Shown here one piece after another: positions 1-7,479 of a stretch of DNA of 37,804 bases. How positions within the stretch are numbered: the first letter of the stretch is position 1; each line of letters opens with the position of its first letter. The DNA is from Nitrosomonas sp. Lineage in GTDB: Bacteria; Pseudomonadota; Gammaproteobacteria; Burkholderiales; Nitrosomonadaceae. A program made the translations under genes and the position numbers. The DNA is taken from positions 1,330,590-1,368,393 of the forward strand of contig CP091135.1 of NCBI GenBank assembly GCA_021582655.1, given 5' to 3'. The notes beneath the pieces are model-generated. The model did not search any database, was not told where the DNA came from, and saw only the letters and a list, made by a program, of their open reading frames with translations.

Positions 1-32
1 TATTAAGAGTTACTCTTTACTTTACGGTTAAT

Positions 33-60
33 AAAAAAGGCGGCTTTAGCCGCCTTTTTT
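33..60. terminator. Bidirectional intrinsic terminator downstream of efp
   Basis: A perfect 12-bp inverted repeat (33-44 and 49-60) encloses a TTTA loop. The stem core is GGCGGC/GCCGCC, with an A-run on one side and a T-run on the other, so it can terminate transcription in both directions. It lies just past the efp stop codon on the minus strand and would also stop any plus-strand transcript entering from the left. Confidence 0.93.
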
Positions 61-81
61 ATTAACTGATTTGACTCACCA

Positions 82-645
82 TCACGCACGCTTTCTGAAT
101 TCGTGATTGTGCGGATCGATTTCGATTTTATCACCGATTTCCACAAATGCGGCCACTTGAATCTCAAATCCGGTTCCGACGAGCCGTGCCGGCTTCATAA
201 TCTTACCCGTAGTATCGCCACGTACTGCAGGTTCGGTATATTCAACTTCACGCACAATTGTATTGGGTAATTCAACCGATATCGCCTTACCGTCATAAAA
301 AGTTACCTGACAAACATCTTCCATACCGTCTATCAGATAATTCAGTACATCCGCCATGTTATCCGCTTCCACTTCGATCGAATTATAGTCGGCATCCATA
401 AATACATACAACGGATCGGCAAAGTAGCTGTATGTACATTCTTTCTTATCCAGCAGCACCACATCAAATTTTTCATCCGCTTTATAAACCGATTCCAATG
501 TTGTATTGGAAAACAAATTTTTTAACTTCATTTTCACCACGGATGCATTGCGACCGGATTTGGTAAATTCCGCCCGCTGAACCACCATGGGATCTTTACC
601 GACCATAATGACATTACCCGAGCGTAGTTCCATTGCGGTTTTCAT
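82..645 (-). CDS. efp: Translation elongation factor P (Arg32 type)
   Basis: EF-P, 187 aa, the normal family length. It binds the ribosome between the P and E sites and relieves stalling at polyproline stretches. The loop that reaches the peptidyl-transferase centre reads TKSGRNAS and puts an arginine exactly at residue 32, where E. coli has Lys34. This is the EF-P class that EarP activates by rhamnosylation, and earP lies directly upstream. The C-terminal OB domains are intact, with the usual conserved ending ([13 protein letters not shown]). Translation starts at the ATG at 645, with GGA about 10 nt upstream. The gene is last in a minus-strand group (uspA-like, DUF4126, earP, efp) and is followed by a strong terminator. 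A 77-nt gap separates it from earP, so it may also have its own promoter. Confidence 0.98.
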   Translation of the reverse strand: MKTAMELRSGNVIMVGKDPMVVQRAEFTKSGRNASVVKMKLKNLFSNTTLESVYKADEKFDVVLLDKKECTYSYFADPLYVFMDADYNSIEVEADNMADVLNYLIDGMEDVCQVTFYDGKAISVELPNTIVREVEYTEPAVRGDTTGKIMKPARLVGTGFEIQVAAFVEIGDKIEIDPHNHEFRKRA

Positions 646-722
646 AATTCAAATTCCAAAAAAAGTTATTGCAAAACTGATGCTACCCACCACCTATTGC
701 GCATCACATTCAAAAGTACGGA

Positions 723-1862
723 TTATAGCTTATTATCCGCAAACCGTACCAGATTGGTTACCAAATCATCTTGTTTTAATAATTGATTTATCCAATTCCG
801 ATTATGTTGAATCAAAGATTCACGCACTGCCAGGAAGTTCAACCAAACCGTCGCATCCAATATGAATTTTCCATTCCATCCCAGCGACATCGCCCGAACA
901 GCCTGCGCTGCGGACCGCGATATACCGGCCATATACAAATCCAGAAATGCACTGAGCTTATGCCAGTGTGCATCTTCACTCTGCGGGTAAACATTCCAGA
1001 TAAAGGGTTTCCCTGCCCACTGCGCACGCACAAACGAATCTTCACCACGGACAAAATTGATGTCACAACTCCAAAGCAAACGATCGTATTCAGATTGCTC
1101 CAAGAAAGGAATGATTTGAATAGTCACTTGTCCTTGGGTGATCACCGTTGCAGTCTGCATCGCTTCATAGTGACGATAAGCAAGGATTCGCTGGCTAATG
1201 CGCCCCGCCGGCAGAATTAACCGTACCGGCGTAGTACCCGCGGATAAAATAGCGATAAATTGATCCACTGGCGCTGAATCGTAACCAAACAAGGAAATAC
1301 GCAGCTCCCGACACTGATGCACAGGTACATGCTTGCTGGACAAAAAAGCCGATTCGGCCTTGATGTTAAACACCCTCTGCTGCACCAGCAAATCATTCTC
1401 ACGCAACAGTCCGCCAGTGCCGCGCACAAATCCTGGGAAAAAAAAAGTCTTTATTAATGGAAAACGGGGATGCGGTGATGGCAAACCGTGATACCTGCAA
1501 ACCCACGATTCGGCGCTTAAATACTCCAGATTGACCCAGATTGGCTGCTTTGCCCGTCGTAACATCGCACGCACATAAACCTCAGGTAATTCACAAGCAA
1601 ATGCTTCGATCACCACATCGCCGGGTTCTATCGCATGAAAAACCGATTGCCAATGAAAAACTTGCACATCTTGGATTTTCTGCCACTCCATGGCCGGATC
1701 GACATCTGGTGCGATACGATTGAAACTCTCCAAATCGTCGACCCATAATCGTACCTGCTTATGGTGCTCGCGGGTCAATTGCCTGGCCAGGCGCCAACAA
1801 ACACCGATATCGCCAAAATTATCGACAACCGTGCAAAAGATATCCCAGCACTGCAATCCCAC
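723..1862 (-). CDS. earP: EF-P arginine rhamnosyltransferase EarP
   Basis: 379 aa, matching the EarP (DUF2331) family. EarP transfers rhamnose from dTDP-rhamnose to Arg32 of EF-P in the cytoplasm. The N-terminus (WDIFCTVVDNFGDIGVCWRL) carries the two conserved aspartates of the family, here D14 and D18. The C-terminal half contains the nucleotide-sugar-binding segment FVRGEDSFVRAQWAGKPFIW. The start is a GTG at 1862, only three nucleotides after the TAA of the DUF4126 gene and without a clear ribosome-binding site, so translation is probably coupled to the upstream gene. efp follows on the same strand, and such earP-efp pairs are common in Arg32-type bacteria. A dTDP-rhamnose synthesis pathway is required elsewhere in the genome. 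Confidence 0.96.
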   Translation of the reverse strand: MGLQCWDIFCTVVDNFGDIGVCWRLARQLTREHHKQVRLWVDDLESFNRIAPDVDPAMEWQKIQDVQVFHWQSVFHAIEPGDVVIEAFACELPEVYVRAMLRRAKQPIWVNLEYLSAESWVCRYHGLPSPHPRFPLIKTFFFPGFVRGTGGLLRENDLLVQQRVFNIKAESAFLSSKHVPVHQCRELRISLFGYDSAPVDQFIAILSAGTTPVRLILPAGRISQRILAYRHYEAMQTATVITQGQVTIQIIPFLEQSEYDRLLWSCDINFVRGEDSFVRAQWAGKPFIWNVYPQSEDAHWHKLSAFLDLYMAGISRSAAQAVRAMSLGWNGKFILDATVWLNFLAVRESLIQHNRNWINQLLKQDDLVTNLVRFADNKL

Positions 1863-1865
1863 CTT

Positions 1866-2621
1866 TTAGTGTGAATCGGAATTTAGAATTTTATTTCTTT
1901 GCCGTTCGAATTCTTGCTCGGTTAACATGCCTTCATCTCTTAACCGTCGCAATCTTTCCAATGCTGCCACCGAACCATCGCCAGCAACAGCAATCGCTGA
2001 ATCCCGTACCTCTTTTTCCATCCTCAGCAACTTTGTAATTTTTACCAATAAAGTTTTAAGTAAGTACCATAATTTCGGTATCGTCCAAATTGCGATCACC
2101 ATAAATACAATAAAAAGCACAAGAAATATTTCAGGATGCTGCAATGCCGCCCACATTCCGGAAAGTACCAAAATATCCCCTGTAAATGAAGCGGCCCAAT
2201 TACTAACCGGCTCAGGTGATGTATTAATCAGCAGCCGTGTTCCCGCTTTAGTTGCATGGCTTGTTGCCGCGATACCTCCACCTAAGATCCCGGCAGCGAT
2301 TTCCAGCGCCGGTGTGACATCGCCAACCGCTCCTGCAGCAAGCATGGCACCCGCCGGAATACGCACAAAAGTATGAATTGAATCCCACAGCGAATCCAAA
2401 CCGGGTATCTTGTCCATAAAAAATTCGACAACATACATAACGCCAGCGGCACCAATAATCAATGGATCCTGCAATACCGATAACTCGGCAGGCAAAGCAA
2501 TATGCCCTGTTGCGCCCCCTAGTCCCAGAACCAACAAAACCGCATACAAATTAATCCCGCTTGCCCACGAGGCGCCCATCATCAAAGCAAGTGTCGTTAG
2601 TAACGCTTCGTAAGTTTCCAT
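1866..2621 (-). CDS. DUF4126 membrane protein with C-terminal SHOCT-like motif
   Basis: 251-aa integral membrane protein. The first ~190 residues contain several hydrophobic, glycine/alanine-rich segments typical of DUF4126, including MMGASWASGINLYAVLLVLG near the start and a long hydrophobic stretch around residues 150-190. The C-terminus (about 213-247, ALERLRRLRDEGMLTEQEFE) resembles the SHOCT motif, a short helical module found at the ends of many bacterial membrane proteins. The biochemical function is unknown. It lies between a uspA-like gene (38 nt upstream) and earP (3 nt downstream), so it is probably co-transcribed with both. GGCGGG lies 7 nt before the ATG. Confidence 0.85.
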   Translation of the reverse strand: METYEALLTTLALMMGASWASGINLYAVLLVLGLGGATGHIALPAELSVLQDPLIIGAAGVMYVVEFFMDKIPGLDSLWDSIHTFVRIPAGAMLAAGAVGDVTPALEIAAGILGGGIAATSHATKAGTRLLINTSPEPVSNWAASFTGDILVLSGMWAALQHPEIFLVLFIVFMVIAIWTIPKLWYLLKTLLVKITKLLRMEKEVRDSAIAVAGDGSVAALERLRRLRDEGMLTEQEFERQRNKILNSDSH

Positions 2622-2659
2622 CGCTGTACCCGCCTATCAGCACTGCGCCAACAAAAACA

Positions 2660-3100
2660 TCAACCGCCACGAATCAGTAGAATCGGAATATCTGCCATAC
2701 GCACCACCGCTTCGGCCACGCTGCCCAACAATATGTGACTAAAGCCGGATAGTCCGTGAGTACCGATGATAATCAAATCCGCTTGATAGTTTTTTGCTTC
2801 AGCAACAATCACACTTGCAACACGATCCCCTTTCGCTTCGAGTAGTTTTGTTTCAACTGTGATACCCGCTTGTTGAAACCGTTCTTTTGCAGCCGATAAG
2901 ATTTTCTCACCAGTGCACTTGATTGCCGCTGCTAATGCGACATTATCCAATTCGGAGTTATCATCAAAAAATAAAAAATCCTCAACAACCATCAAAACTT
3001 CGACCTGCGCACCCTGCTCCTGCACAAATTGAATCGCCTGACGCAAAGCATCACTTGCAATCGGACTGCCATCTACCGGAACTAAAACTCGTTGATACAT
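2660..3100 (-). CDS. Universal stress protein, UspA family (ATP-binding type)
   Basis: 146 aa, a single Usp domain of usual length. The N-terminus (YQRVLVPVDGSPIASDALRQ) is typical. The C-terminal half contains GTHGLSGFSHILLGS, which fits the G-2x-G-9x-G-S nucleotide-binding motif exactly, so this is probably an ATP-binding member of the family rather than one that cannot bind ATP. Usp proteins are soluble cytoplasmic dimers linked to stress survival; the specific role here is unknown. It is first in the minus-strand group leading to DUF4126, earP and efp, and divergent from the SH3 lipoprotein gene. The ribosome-binding site is weak (GAGAA). Confidence 0.93.
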   Translation of the reverse strand: MYQRVLVPVDGSPIASDALRQAIQFVQEQGAQVEVLMVVEDFLFFDDNSELDNVALAAAIKCTGEKILSAAKERFQQAGITVETKLLEAKGDRVASVIVAEAKNYQADLIIIGTHGLSGFSHILLGSVAEAVVRMADIPILLIRGG

Positions 3101-3335
3101 TGTGTTTTCTCATAAAAGCGAAATTAAATGCCAGGAGCATCAATCAACCGCACCATACCAGGCTGACGCCCCTGCTCACCTTACTCTAAATCGCAACAAC
3201 GCCACTAAATTAATCCGTAAAACCATTCACATACCAAGCACAACCCTCATATTACCAATAAAAATTTTTCACGACTTCCTTTGTTCAGTTTAACATTAAG
3301 AGTGCCGTAGGTATCGCGGAAAAAGGTAAAATTTA

Positions 3336-4163
3336 ATGAGACCCATTGATATGCTGCATCACATCGAGAAAGATACGCCGAATAACTTGCACCCATTCGT
3401 CAATCCCAACCCACCTTTAAAGTTCCTCACGACTTCCAACAGGCTGACCTTATTGCTTTTGCTCATATTCGCAGGTTGCGTCACCCAAGAAACCATAACG
3501 TTGCCCGCAGATCCCCCAATTCCGGTTGCCGATACTGAAGTCGAGGATTTGAGAAAGCAAATCAGTTTCTTGGAACAAGTAATCGCAGACAAAGATACAT
3601 TAATCAAAAATCAACAGATTAAACAGCACCATCAATTACAGACACTGCAAAAAGCCAACAAAGACGCGGCACATACGCAATTAAAACTGCATCGACTTGC
3701 CACCAAGCCCGGTACCGCATCGGCCATTGCGGAAACCGAGGTTGCACTTATCGCTCTGGAACACGTCAAAATCCCTGCAACCAGCAAAATCTTACGAATT
3801 CAAGCACATCAATTACTTGAAACAGCCTCGAAGCGATACGAAAAAAATCAATTTGCAGCTGCAATGAATTATGTCGCCCAAGCAAAGCACTTAATCAGCA
3901 CACTTACCGAATCAGAAGATAAAAGAACTAACCCTGAACATAGCATACTCCTCGAATTTCATACGCCGATCAAACTTTCTACCCGGTCAACCGCACACGT
4001 ACGCTCTGCACCGGGCAATCATGCAAAAATATTAACAACCGTGAAGAAAAATACACCGGCTACTGCATTAGCGTGCCAAGGATCATGGCTGCATGTGCAA
4101 ATCAATGGTGGTGAAGGTTGGATTTTTAATACCATGCTTGAGCAGGTAAAAAGCAATCCCTAA
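3336..4163 (+). CDS. Putative lipoprotein with coiled coil and C-terminal SH3 domain
   Basis: 275 aa, not recognised as a named gene. A hydrophobic segment (residues ~37-47) ends in FAGC, placing a likely lipidated cysteine at position 48. The sequence after it (about 60-110) is charged, glutamine-rich and probably a coiled coil. The last ~65 residues (STRSTAHVRSAPGNHAKILT onward to GEGWIFN) resemble a bacterial SH3 (SH3b) domain, a module often used for cell-wall or protein binding. The ATG at 3336 is preceded by AAAAGG with 9-nt spacing. This supports the start but leaves an unusually long 36-residue region ahead of the hydrophobic core. A periplasmic, membrane-tethered structural or cell-wall role is an inference. 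Confidence 0.78.
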   Translation: MRPIDMLHHIEKDTPNNLHPFVNPNPPLKFLTTSNRLTLLLLLIFAGCVTQETITLPADPPIPVADTEVEDLRKQISFLEQVIADKDTLIKNQQIKQHHQLQTLQKANKDAAHTQLKLHRLATKPGTASAIAETEVALIALEHVKIPATSKILRIQAHQLLETASKRYEKNQFAAAMNYVAQAKHLISTLTESEDKRTNPEHSILLEFHTPIKLSTRSTAHVRSAPGNHAKILTTVKKNTPATALACQGSWLHVQINGGEGWIFNTMLEQVKSNP

Positions 4164-4216
4164 AGGTACTGCTGGCAAGAATCCAGAGCAGTGGGCTCAA
4201 TAACTAAATAAGCAGT

Positions 4217-4258
4217 AAAAAACGCGATAAACGTGAGTCTGCGAACATTGCGTTTTTT
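4217..4258 (+). terminator. Candidate terminator downstream of the SH3 lipoprotein gene
   Basis: Outer arms AAAAAACGC (4217-4225) and GCGTTTTTT (4250-4258) are perfectly complementary and end in a T-run. The 24-nt interior pairs poorly, so the hairpin is weaker than a classical terminator. The symmetrical A/T tracts could also serve the convergent P460 gene. Confidence 0.5.
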
Positions 4259-4344
4259 AATTTCATATCCAGACCCCACGCCTTACCGCATCGAACGCAA
4301 TAAAGGCGCCAATGCGGCAGGGAAGACATAGTCAGCGGGATTTA

Positions 4345-4863
4345 TTACTTCACAAAATCGATCAGCTTTTGATAGGTAAATAAATAGTCCTGACCCTGCA
4401 GCGGCGTATGGCATTGCGCGCAACTCAACTCGTTACTTTTCACGGAACCATCCGGATTGTACAACGCAAATCCCCAATCGCCGCTACGATGCTCGGTGGG
4501 AAAGGCAGCATCCCAGTCCGCTCTTTTTTCCATCACACCGATTGCTGCCAGCGTATCGATTTCAAATAAACCGTCGCTACCGGCTATCGGCTTACCATCG
4601 GTGTCCTTTTTCGGTGTGTAAATCTCCATCACGACAACCGCTCCGGGATCACCTTTACTATCACGCTTAAACCCGGCAACTGCGGCTTCGTTCGCATACA
4701 GCTTGGCCAACTGGGTTTGGTTTGCACGATTGATGGTGGCGTACTGGGTGAAAGTTTTCGCGTAATCGGCGGGATATTTAACGTAATCCGGATCACCACC
4801 CGCAGCAACGCAAACCGGTACGATCGCAAGCGCCGTCAGCGCAGCTCTCAAAGTATTTTTCAT
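4345..4863 (-). CDS. Cytochrome P460-family monoheme c-type cytochrome
   Basis: 172 aa. A Sec signal peptide (about residues 1-21) indicates a periplasmic protein, and the single heme motif CAQCH (C148, C151, H152) sits near the C-terminus as in cytochrome P460. The fold-defining segment GDPGAVVVMEIYTP matches the family pattern in which true P460s have a lysine cross-linked to heme. Here that position appears to be Met79, and the residue matching the distal catalytic glutamate of N. europaea CytL falls at Met111/Glu112. It may therefore be a P460-fold cytochrome without the cross-link, with a role other than hydroxylamine oxidation. The ATG at 4863 was chosen over an upstream in-frame start (4965) because it has a near-perfect AAGGAGGAG ribosome-binding site and directly precedes the signal peptide. 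Comparison with CytL is from memory. Confidence 0.85.
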   Translation of the reverse strand: MKNTLRAALTALAIVPVCVAAGGDPDYVKYPADYAKTFTQYATINRANQTQLAKLYANEAAVAGFKRDSKGDPGAVVVMEIYTPKKDTDGKPIAGSDGLFEIDTLAAIGVMEKRADWDAAFPTEHRSGDWGFALYNPDGSVKSNELSCAQCHTPLQGQDYLFTYQKLIDFVK

Positions 4864-4948
4864 AGCTCCTCCTTCGATTGTTTTAATCATATTGGGTATT
4901 GCAACGTTATCATACCGCATAACACAGCGGACAATGACGACCCGACGG

Positions 4949-5314
4949 TCATTTCGCCAGATCAAGCACCAATTGGACCGACAAATAAATCACCAACATT
5001 GCAAGCGCAAGGTGCACGGTAAAGCTGATCGGATTCCGGCTCACCGCCTGCAAAAAGGTTTTATGTTTTCCTTCCCGCTTAAGTTGCGCATGCGCCTGGC
5101 GCATTTTTACCACACGCTCAACCTGATAAGCGTCAATCAATGCACGCGCCCGCTCGAACTGGGTACCATCCTGCAGCCAGATCGCCGCCATCGACACCCC
5201 CCAATTCCCCGCCGAAGTTTCATAAAATTCGATCTCGTGGCGAATCAGTAACTCACGCACATCTCCGGCTTCTTCATCGGATACGCCGCTTAACCGGAAT
5301 AAAATTTTTGCCAT
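4949..5314 (-). CDS. DUF6164 family protein, C-terminal membrane anchor
   Basis: 121 aa. The N-terminal domain (MAKILFRLSGVSDEEAGDVR, then IEFYETSAGNWGVSM and RARALIDAYQ) matches DUF6164, whose function is unknown. A single hydrophobic helix (about residues 97-117) near the C-terminus suggests a small tail-anchored inner-membrane protein. The ATG at 5314 has AAGG six nt upstream and matches the usual family start. An in-frame upstream extension to 5410 lacks support. It lies 85 nt upstream of the P460-type cytochrome on the same strand and may be co-transcribed with it. Confidence 0.82.
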   Translation of the reverse strand: MAKILFRLSGVSDEEAGDVRELLIRHEIEFYETSAGNWGVSMAAIWLQDGTQFERARALIDAYQVERVVKMRQAHAQLKREGKHKTFLQAVSRNPISFTVHLALAMLVIYLSVQLVLDLAK

Positions 5315-5341
5315 GGCAAGCCTTGTCTTGTGATATTTTCC

Positions 5342-5347
5342 TATAAT
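5342..5347 (+). promoter_or_regulatory. Candidate -10 element for the SDR gene
   Basis: A perfect TATAAT hexamer 86 nt before the SDR start codon, in the short divergent region between the DUF6164 and SDR genes. No convincing -35 hexamer lies at the right distance, so this is only a candidate. Confidence 0.3.
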
Positions 5348-5378
5348 CTCCGGCTCTGATGCTAGCGTTGCCGGCAAA

Positions 5379-5400
5379 AGCCTGTCAAGCGAGACAGGCT
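5379..5400. repeat. Inverted repeat in the SDR leader
   Basis: A perfect 8-bp inverted repeat (AGCCTGTC / GACAGGCT) with a 6-nt loop, 27 nt before the SDR start codon and downstream of the candidate -10. It has no T-run, so it is not a terminator. It could be an operator or an mRNA hairpin. Confidence 0.5.
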
Positions 5401-5427
5401 GGACATTCAACCAATTGACGACTACAC

Positions 5428-6264
5428 ATGAAAAAAACCGTTTTAATTACCGGCTGTTCCAGCGGTATTGGCCATTGCGTTGCAAAAGGTTTGTGCCAAC
5501 GCGGCTATCGCGTATTCGCCACCGCCAGGAAACGCGACAGCGTGGAAAAGCTGCTGGCAGAAGGATTGGAAAGCTTCCGTTTGGATTTAAATGACTCCAA
5601 TTCGATCCACTTTGCATTTGAAGAAGTGATGCGCCGCACCGGCGGCGAGCTGTACGCACTGTTCAACAACGGTGCTTTCGGATTACCAGGTGCGGTGGAG
5701 GATTTAAGCCGCGATGCATTGCGCGCGCAATTCGAAACCAACGTGTTCGGCTGGCAGGAATTGACCAATCTCGCGATCCCGGTAATGCGCCGCCAAGGCT
5801 ATGGCAGGATCATCCAGAACAGCTCGGTGCTGGGTTTCGTGGCGATGCCGTACCGCGGCGCATACAATGCATCGAAGTATGCCATTGAGGGATTAACCGA
5901 TACCTTGCGGCTGGAATTGAAAGACACCAATGTTTATATCAGTTTGATCGAACCCGGTCCGATTGCCAGTCGTTTTCGCATGAATGCGGTCAAGGCGCTG
6001 GAAAAATACATCGATATCGAAAACAGCTTTCACCGCGACAAATACCAGGGGGTATTGGTGCGATTGAATAAACCCGGTCCGGCGGTGCCGTTTACATTAC
6101 CCCCCGAAACAGTGCTGAAGCGGGTGATCCTGGCGCTTGAATCGACCAAACCGCAGCCACGTTACTATGTAACGTTCCCGACCTACCTGTTCGGTTTTCT
6201 CAAGCGCATTCTCAGTGCGCGAGTGTTGGACGCTATCTTGGCCAAATCGGGCAATAGCAATTAA
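5428..6264 (+). CDS. SDR-family NAD(P)-dependent oxidoreductase
   Basis: 278 aa, classical short-chain dehydrogenase/reductase. The cofactor-binding glycine motif TGCSSGIG occupies residues 8-15, the structural NNGA-type motif FNNGAFG follows, and the catalytic Tyr146 and Lys150 lie in AYNASKYAIEG, preceded by a serine in QNSSVLG. The substrate cannot be predicted. The C-terminal extension (about 220-278), with a hydrophobic aromatic segment YYVTFPTYLFGFLKRIL, resembles SDRs acting on lipophilic substrates. The ATG at 5428 has no strong ribosome-binding site. The 3' end overlaps the convergent lipoprotein gene by 32 bp. Confidence 0.93.
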   Translation: MKKTVLITGCSSGIGHCVAKGLCQRGYRVFATARKRDSVEKLLAEGLESFRLDLNDSNSIHFAFEEVMRRTGGELYALFNNGAFGLPGAVEDLSRDALRAQFETNVFGWQELTNLAIPVMRRQGYGRIIQNSSVLGFVAMPYRGAYNASKYAIEGLTDTLRLELKDTNVYISLIEPGPIASRFRMNAVKALEKYIDIENSFHRDKYQGVLVRLNKPGPAVPFTLPPETVLKRVILALESTKPQPRYYVTFPTYLFGFLKRILSARVLDAILAKSGNSN

Positions 6265-6763
6265 GCGGTTGTGGAAAATCCACCGTTGTACTGCAACGCT
6301 GCAGTAATTCCCATGCTACGGGGCCGACCAAGGAATCGCCTTTGAGCGATGCGATAACGGTGTCATCATCGATCTGCCGCAGTGTTAATACGAATACAGA
6401 GGCCTGCTGGTCGCTTTGATCGCGCTGCGATACCGGAAGCACTTCCACGGCCGGCTCGCCATACAGCAAAATTCCATCCGGATTGGACGGTGCGTAAGCC
6501 GCATATACATTACGCAAATAGCGAGTATCATAGGCGTAGATTTCCGAGGTACCGATCCCCGGATATTGCCGGTTTCTGATTTGCAGCAAGCGCAATACAC
6601 CGCGCCCGTCACGCTGCAATTGATGCGCCACGCAACCGGCCAATGCCGCATGCTTTCCGTTAAGATCCTGTTCAAACAATTGAATATTAACTTCCGGGCC
6701 GGATAGATTCACACAGCCGGTTAGATAAAACACGGCAAGCAGCATGCCCGGTTTCCACATCAT
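6233..6763 (-). CDS. Hypothetical lipoprotein
   Basis: 176 aa, not recognised. The N-terminus is a short lipoprotein signal (MMWKPGMLLAVFYLTGC), so the mature protein would be anchored through a cysteine at position 17. The rest is a soluble domain with no motif I can name. The gene ends inside the 3' end of the convergent SDR gene (32-bp overlap). It is the last of three closely spaced minus-strand genes, 26 nt after the DUF3460 gene and downstream of folB. Confidence 0.75.
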   Translation of the reverse strand: MMWKPGMLLAVFYLTGCVNLSGPEVNIQLFEQDLNGKHAALAGCVAHQLQRDGRGVLRLLQIRNRQYPGIGTSEIYAYDTRYLRNVYAAYAPSNPDGILLYGEPAVEVLPVSQRDQSDQQASVFVLTLRQIDDDTVIASLKGDSLVGPVAWELLQRCSTTVDFPQPLNCYCPIWPR

Positions 6764-6789
6764 CCAATCACCGAATTGAAGCGCGAGAA

Positions 6790-6981
6790 TTACTGGCCGC
6801 CAAAATAAACATAAGGCTTCATTACCTCGGCCGATTCCTTGAACCGCTTACGCTCTTCAAGATTTTGTTCCTTATCCCACCATAAAGCACGTGCAGCAAC
6901 GCGTTTTTCTTGAATTTGTGGATTCTTTTCCAAAAATTCACGCATAAATCTGGCGTGATCCGATTCGTAATCATAATCCAT
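6790..6981 (-). CDS. DUF3460 family small protein
   Basis: 63 aa, soluble, acidic/basic mixed (MDYDYESDHARFMREFLEKN start, ending KPYVYFGGQ). It matches DUF3460, a short betaproteobacterial family of unknown function. The ATG at 6981 is set by a strong AGGAGGTG ribosome-binding site 6 nt upstream. A longer in-frame extension to 7137 runs into folB and is rejected. It is probably co-transcribed with folB (34 nt upstream). Confidence 0.88.
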   Translation of the reverse strand: MDYDYESDHARFMREFLEKNPQIQEKRVAARALWWDKEQNLEERKRFKESAEVMKPYVYFGGQ

Positions 6982-7015
6982 GCAAACACCTCCTATATTT
7001 AAAAGAATAACTTTA

Positions 7016-7372
7016 TCACAGACCAGCCTTACGTTCGATACACACGCCGAGCCTCTTGGCACCGCGTATAATACCCAATTTGGCAATGCTGACTTTAACC
7101 CAAGGCGACCGGAATTCCGACAGTAGGGTTTGCGCAATATGTTCGGCCAACGCTTCCAATAGAGAAAACCGCTGTCCGCTCAGAATATGGTTGATACGAT
7201 CGACAATCAGCGCATAATCGAGTGCATCCTCGATTCTATCGGTTTGACAAGCCCGGCTAGTCGGCAAGGCAATTTCCAGATCGATTCGAATGGTTTGCGG
7301 CACTACACGCTCCCAGGGGTATACACCAATCAAGGTCTTGGCTTTGAAGTCATGCAAAAAAATAATATCCAT
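7016..7372 (-). CDS. folB: Dihydroneopterin aldolase
   Basis: 118 aa, normal FolB length. FolB converts 7,8-dihydroneopterin to 6-hydroxymethyl-dihydropterin and glycolaldehyde in cytoplasmic folate synthesis. The N-terminal motif KAKTLIGVYPWERVVPQ contains the conserved glutamate. The C-terminal SIAKLGIIRGAKRLGV contains the conserved lysine region and ends in the usual ERK tail. The ATG at 7372 begins MDIIFLHDF, as in other FolB proteins, and is preferred to an upstream start at 7411. It is divergent from plsY, a neighbour often seen next to folB in proteobacteria. Confidence 0.95.
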   Translation of the reverse strand: MDIIFLHDFKAKTLIGVYPWERVVPQTIRIDLEIALPTSRACQTDRIEDALDYALIVDRINHILSGQRFSLLEALAEHIAQTLLSEFRSPWVKVSIAKLGIIRGAKRLGVCIERKAGL

Positions 7373-7479
7373 GGGAAATTCAGCGATACAATGTAGAGGC
7401 TCACGCCACAACTGCGCCTATCCGGTTGCTGTAAAAAACTCAGGATTCTATTCTATTTTGCTGAAATGATGTGATCCAC

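Noticed and set aside
839-1429. Several ORFs of 60-145 codons overlapping earP in other frames
   Set aside because: They are shadows of the earP reading frame with no domain and no ribosome-binding site.
4864-4965. N-terminal extension of the P460-type cytochrome to an upstream start
   Set aside because: The internal ATG at 4863 has a near-perfect ribosome-binding site and immediately precedes a signal peptide; the extension does not look like protein-coding leader.
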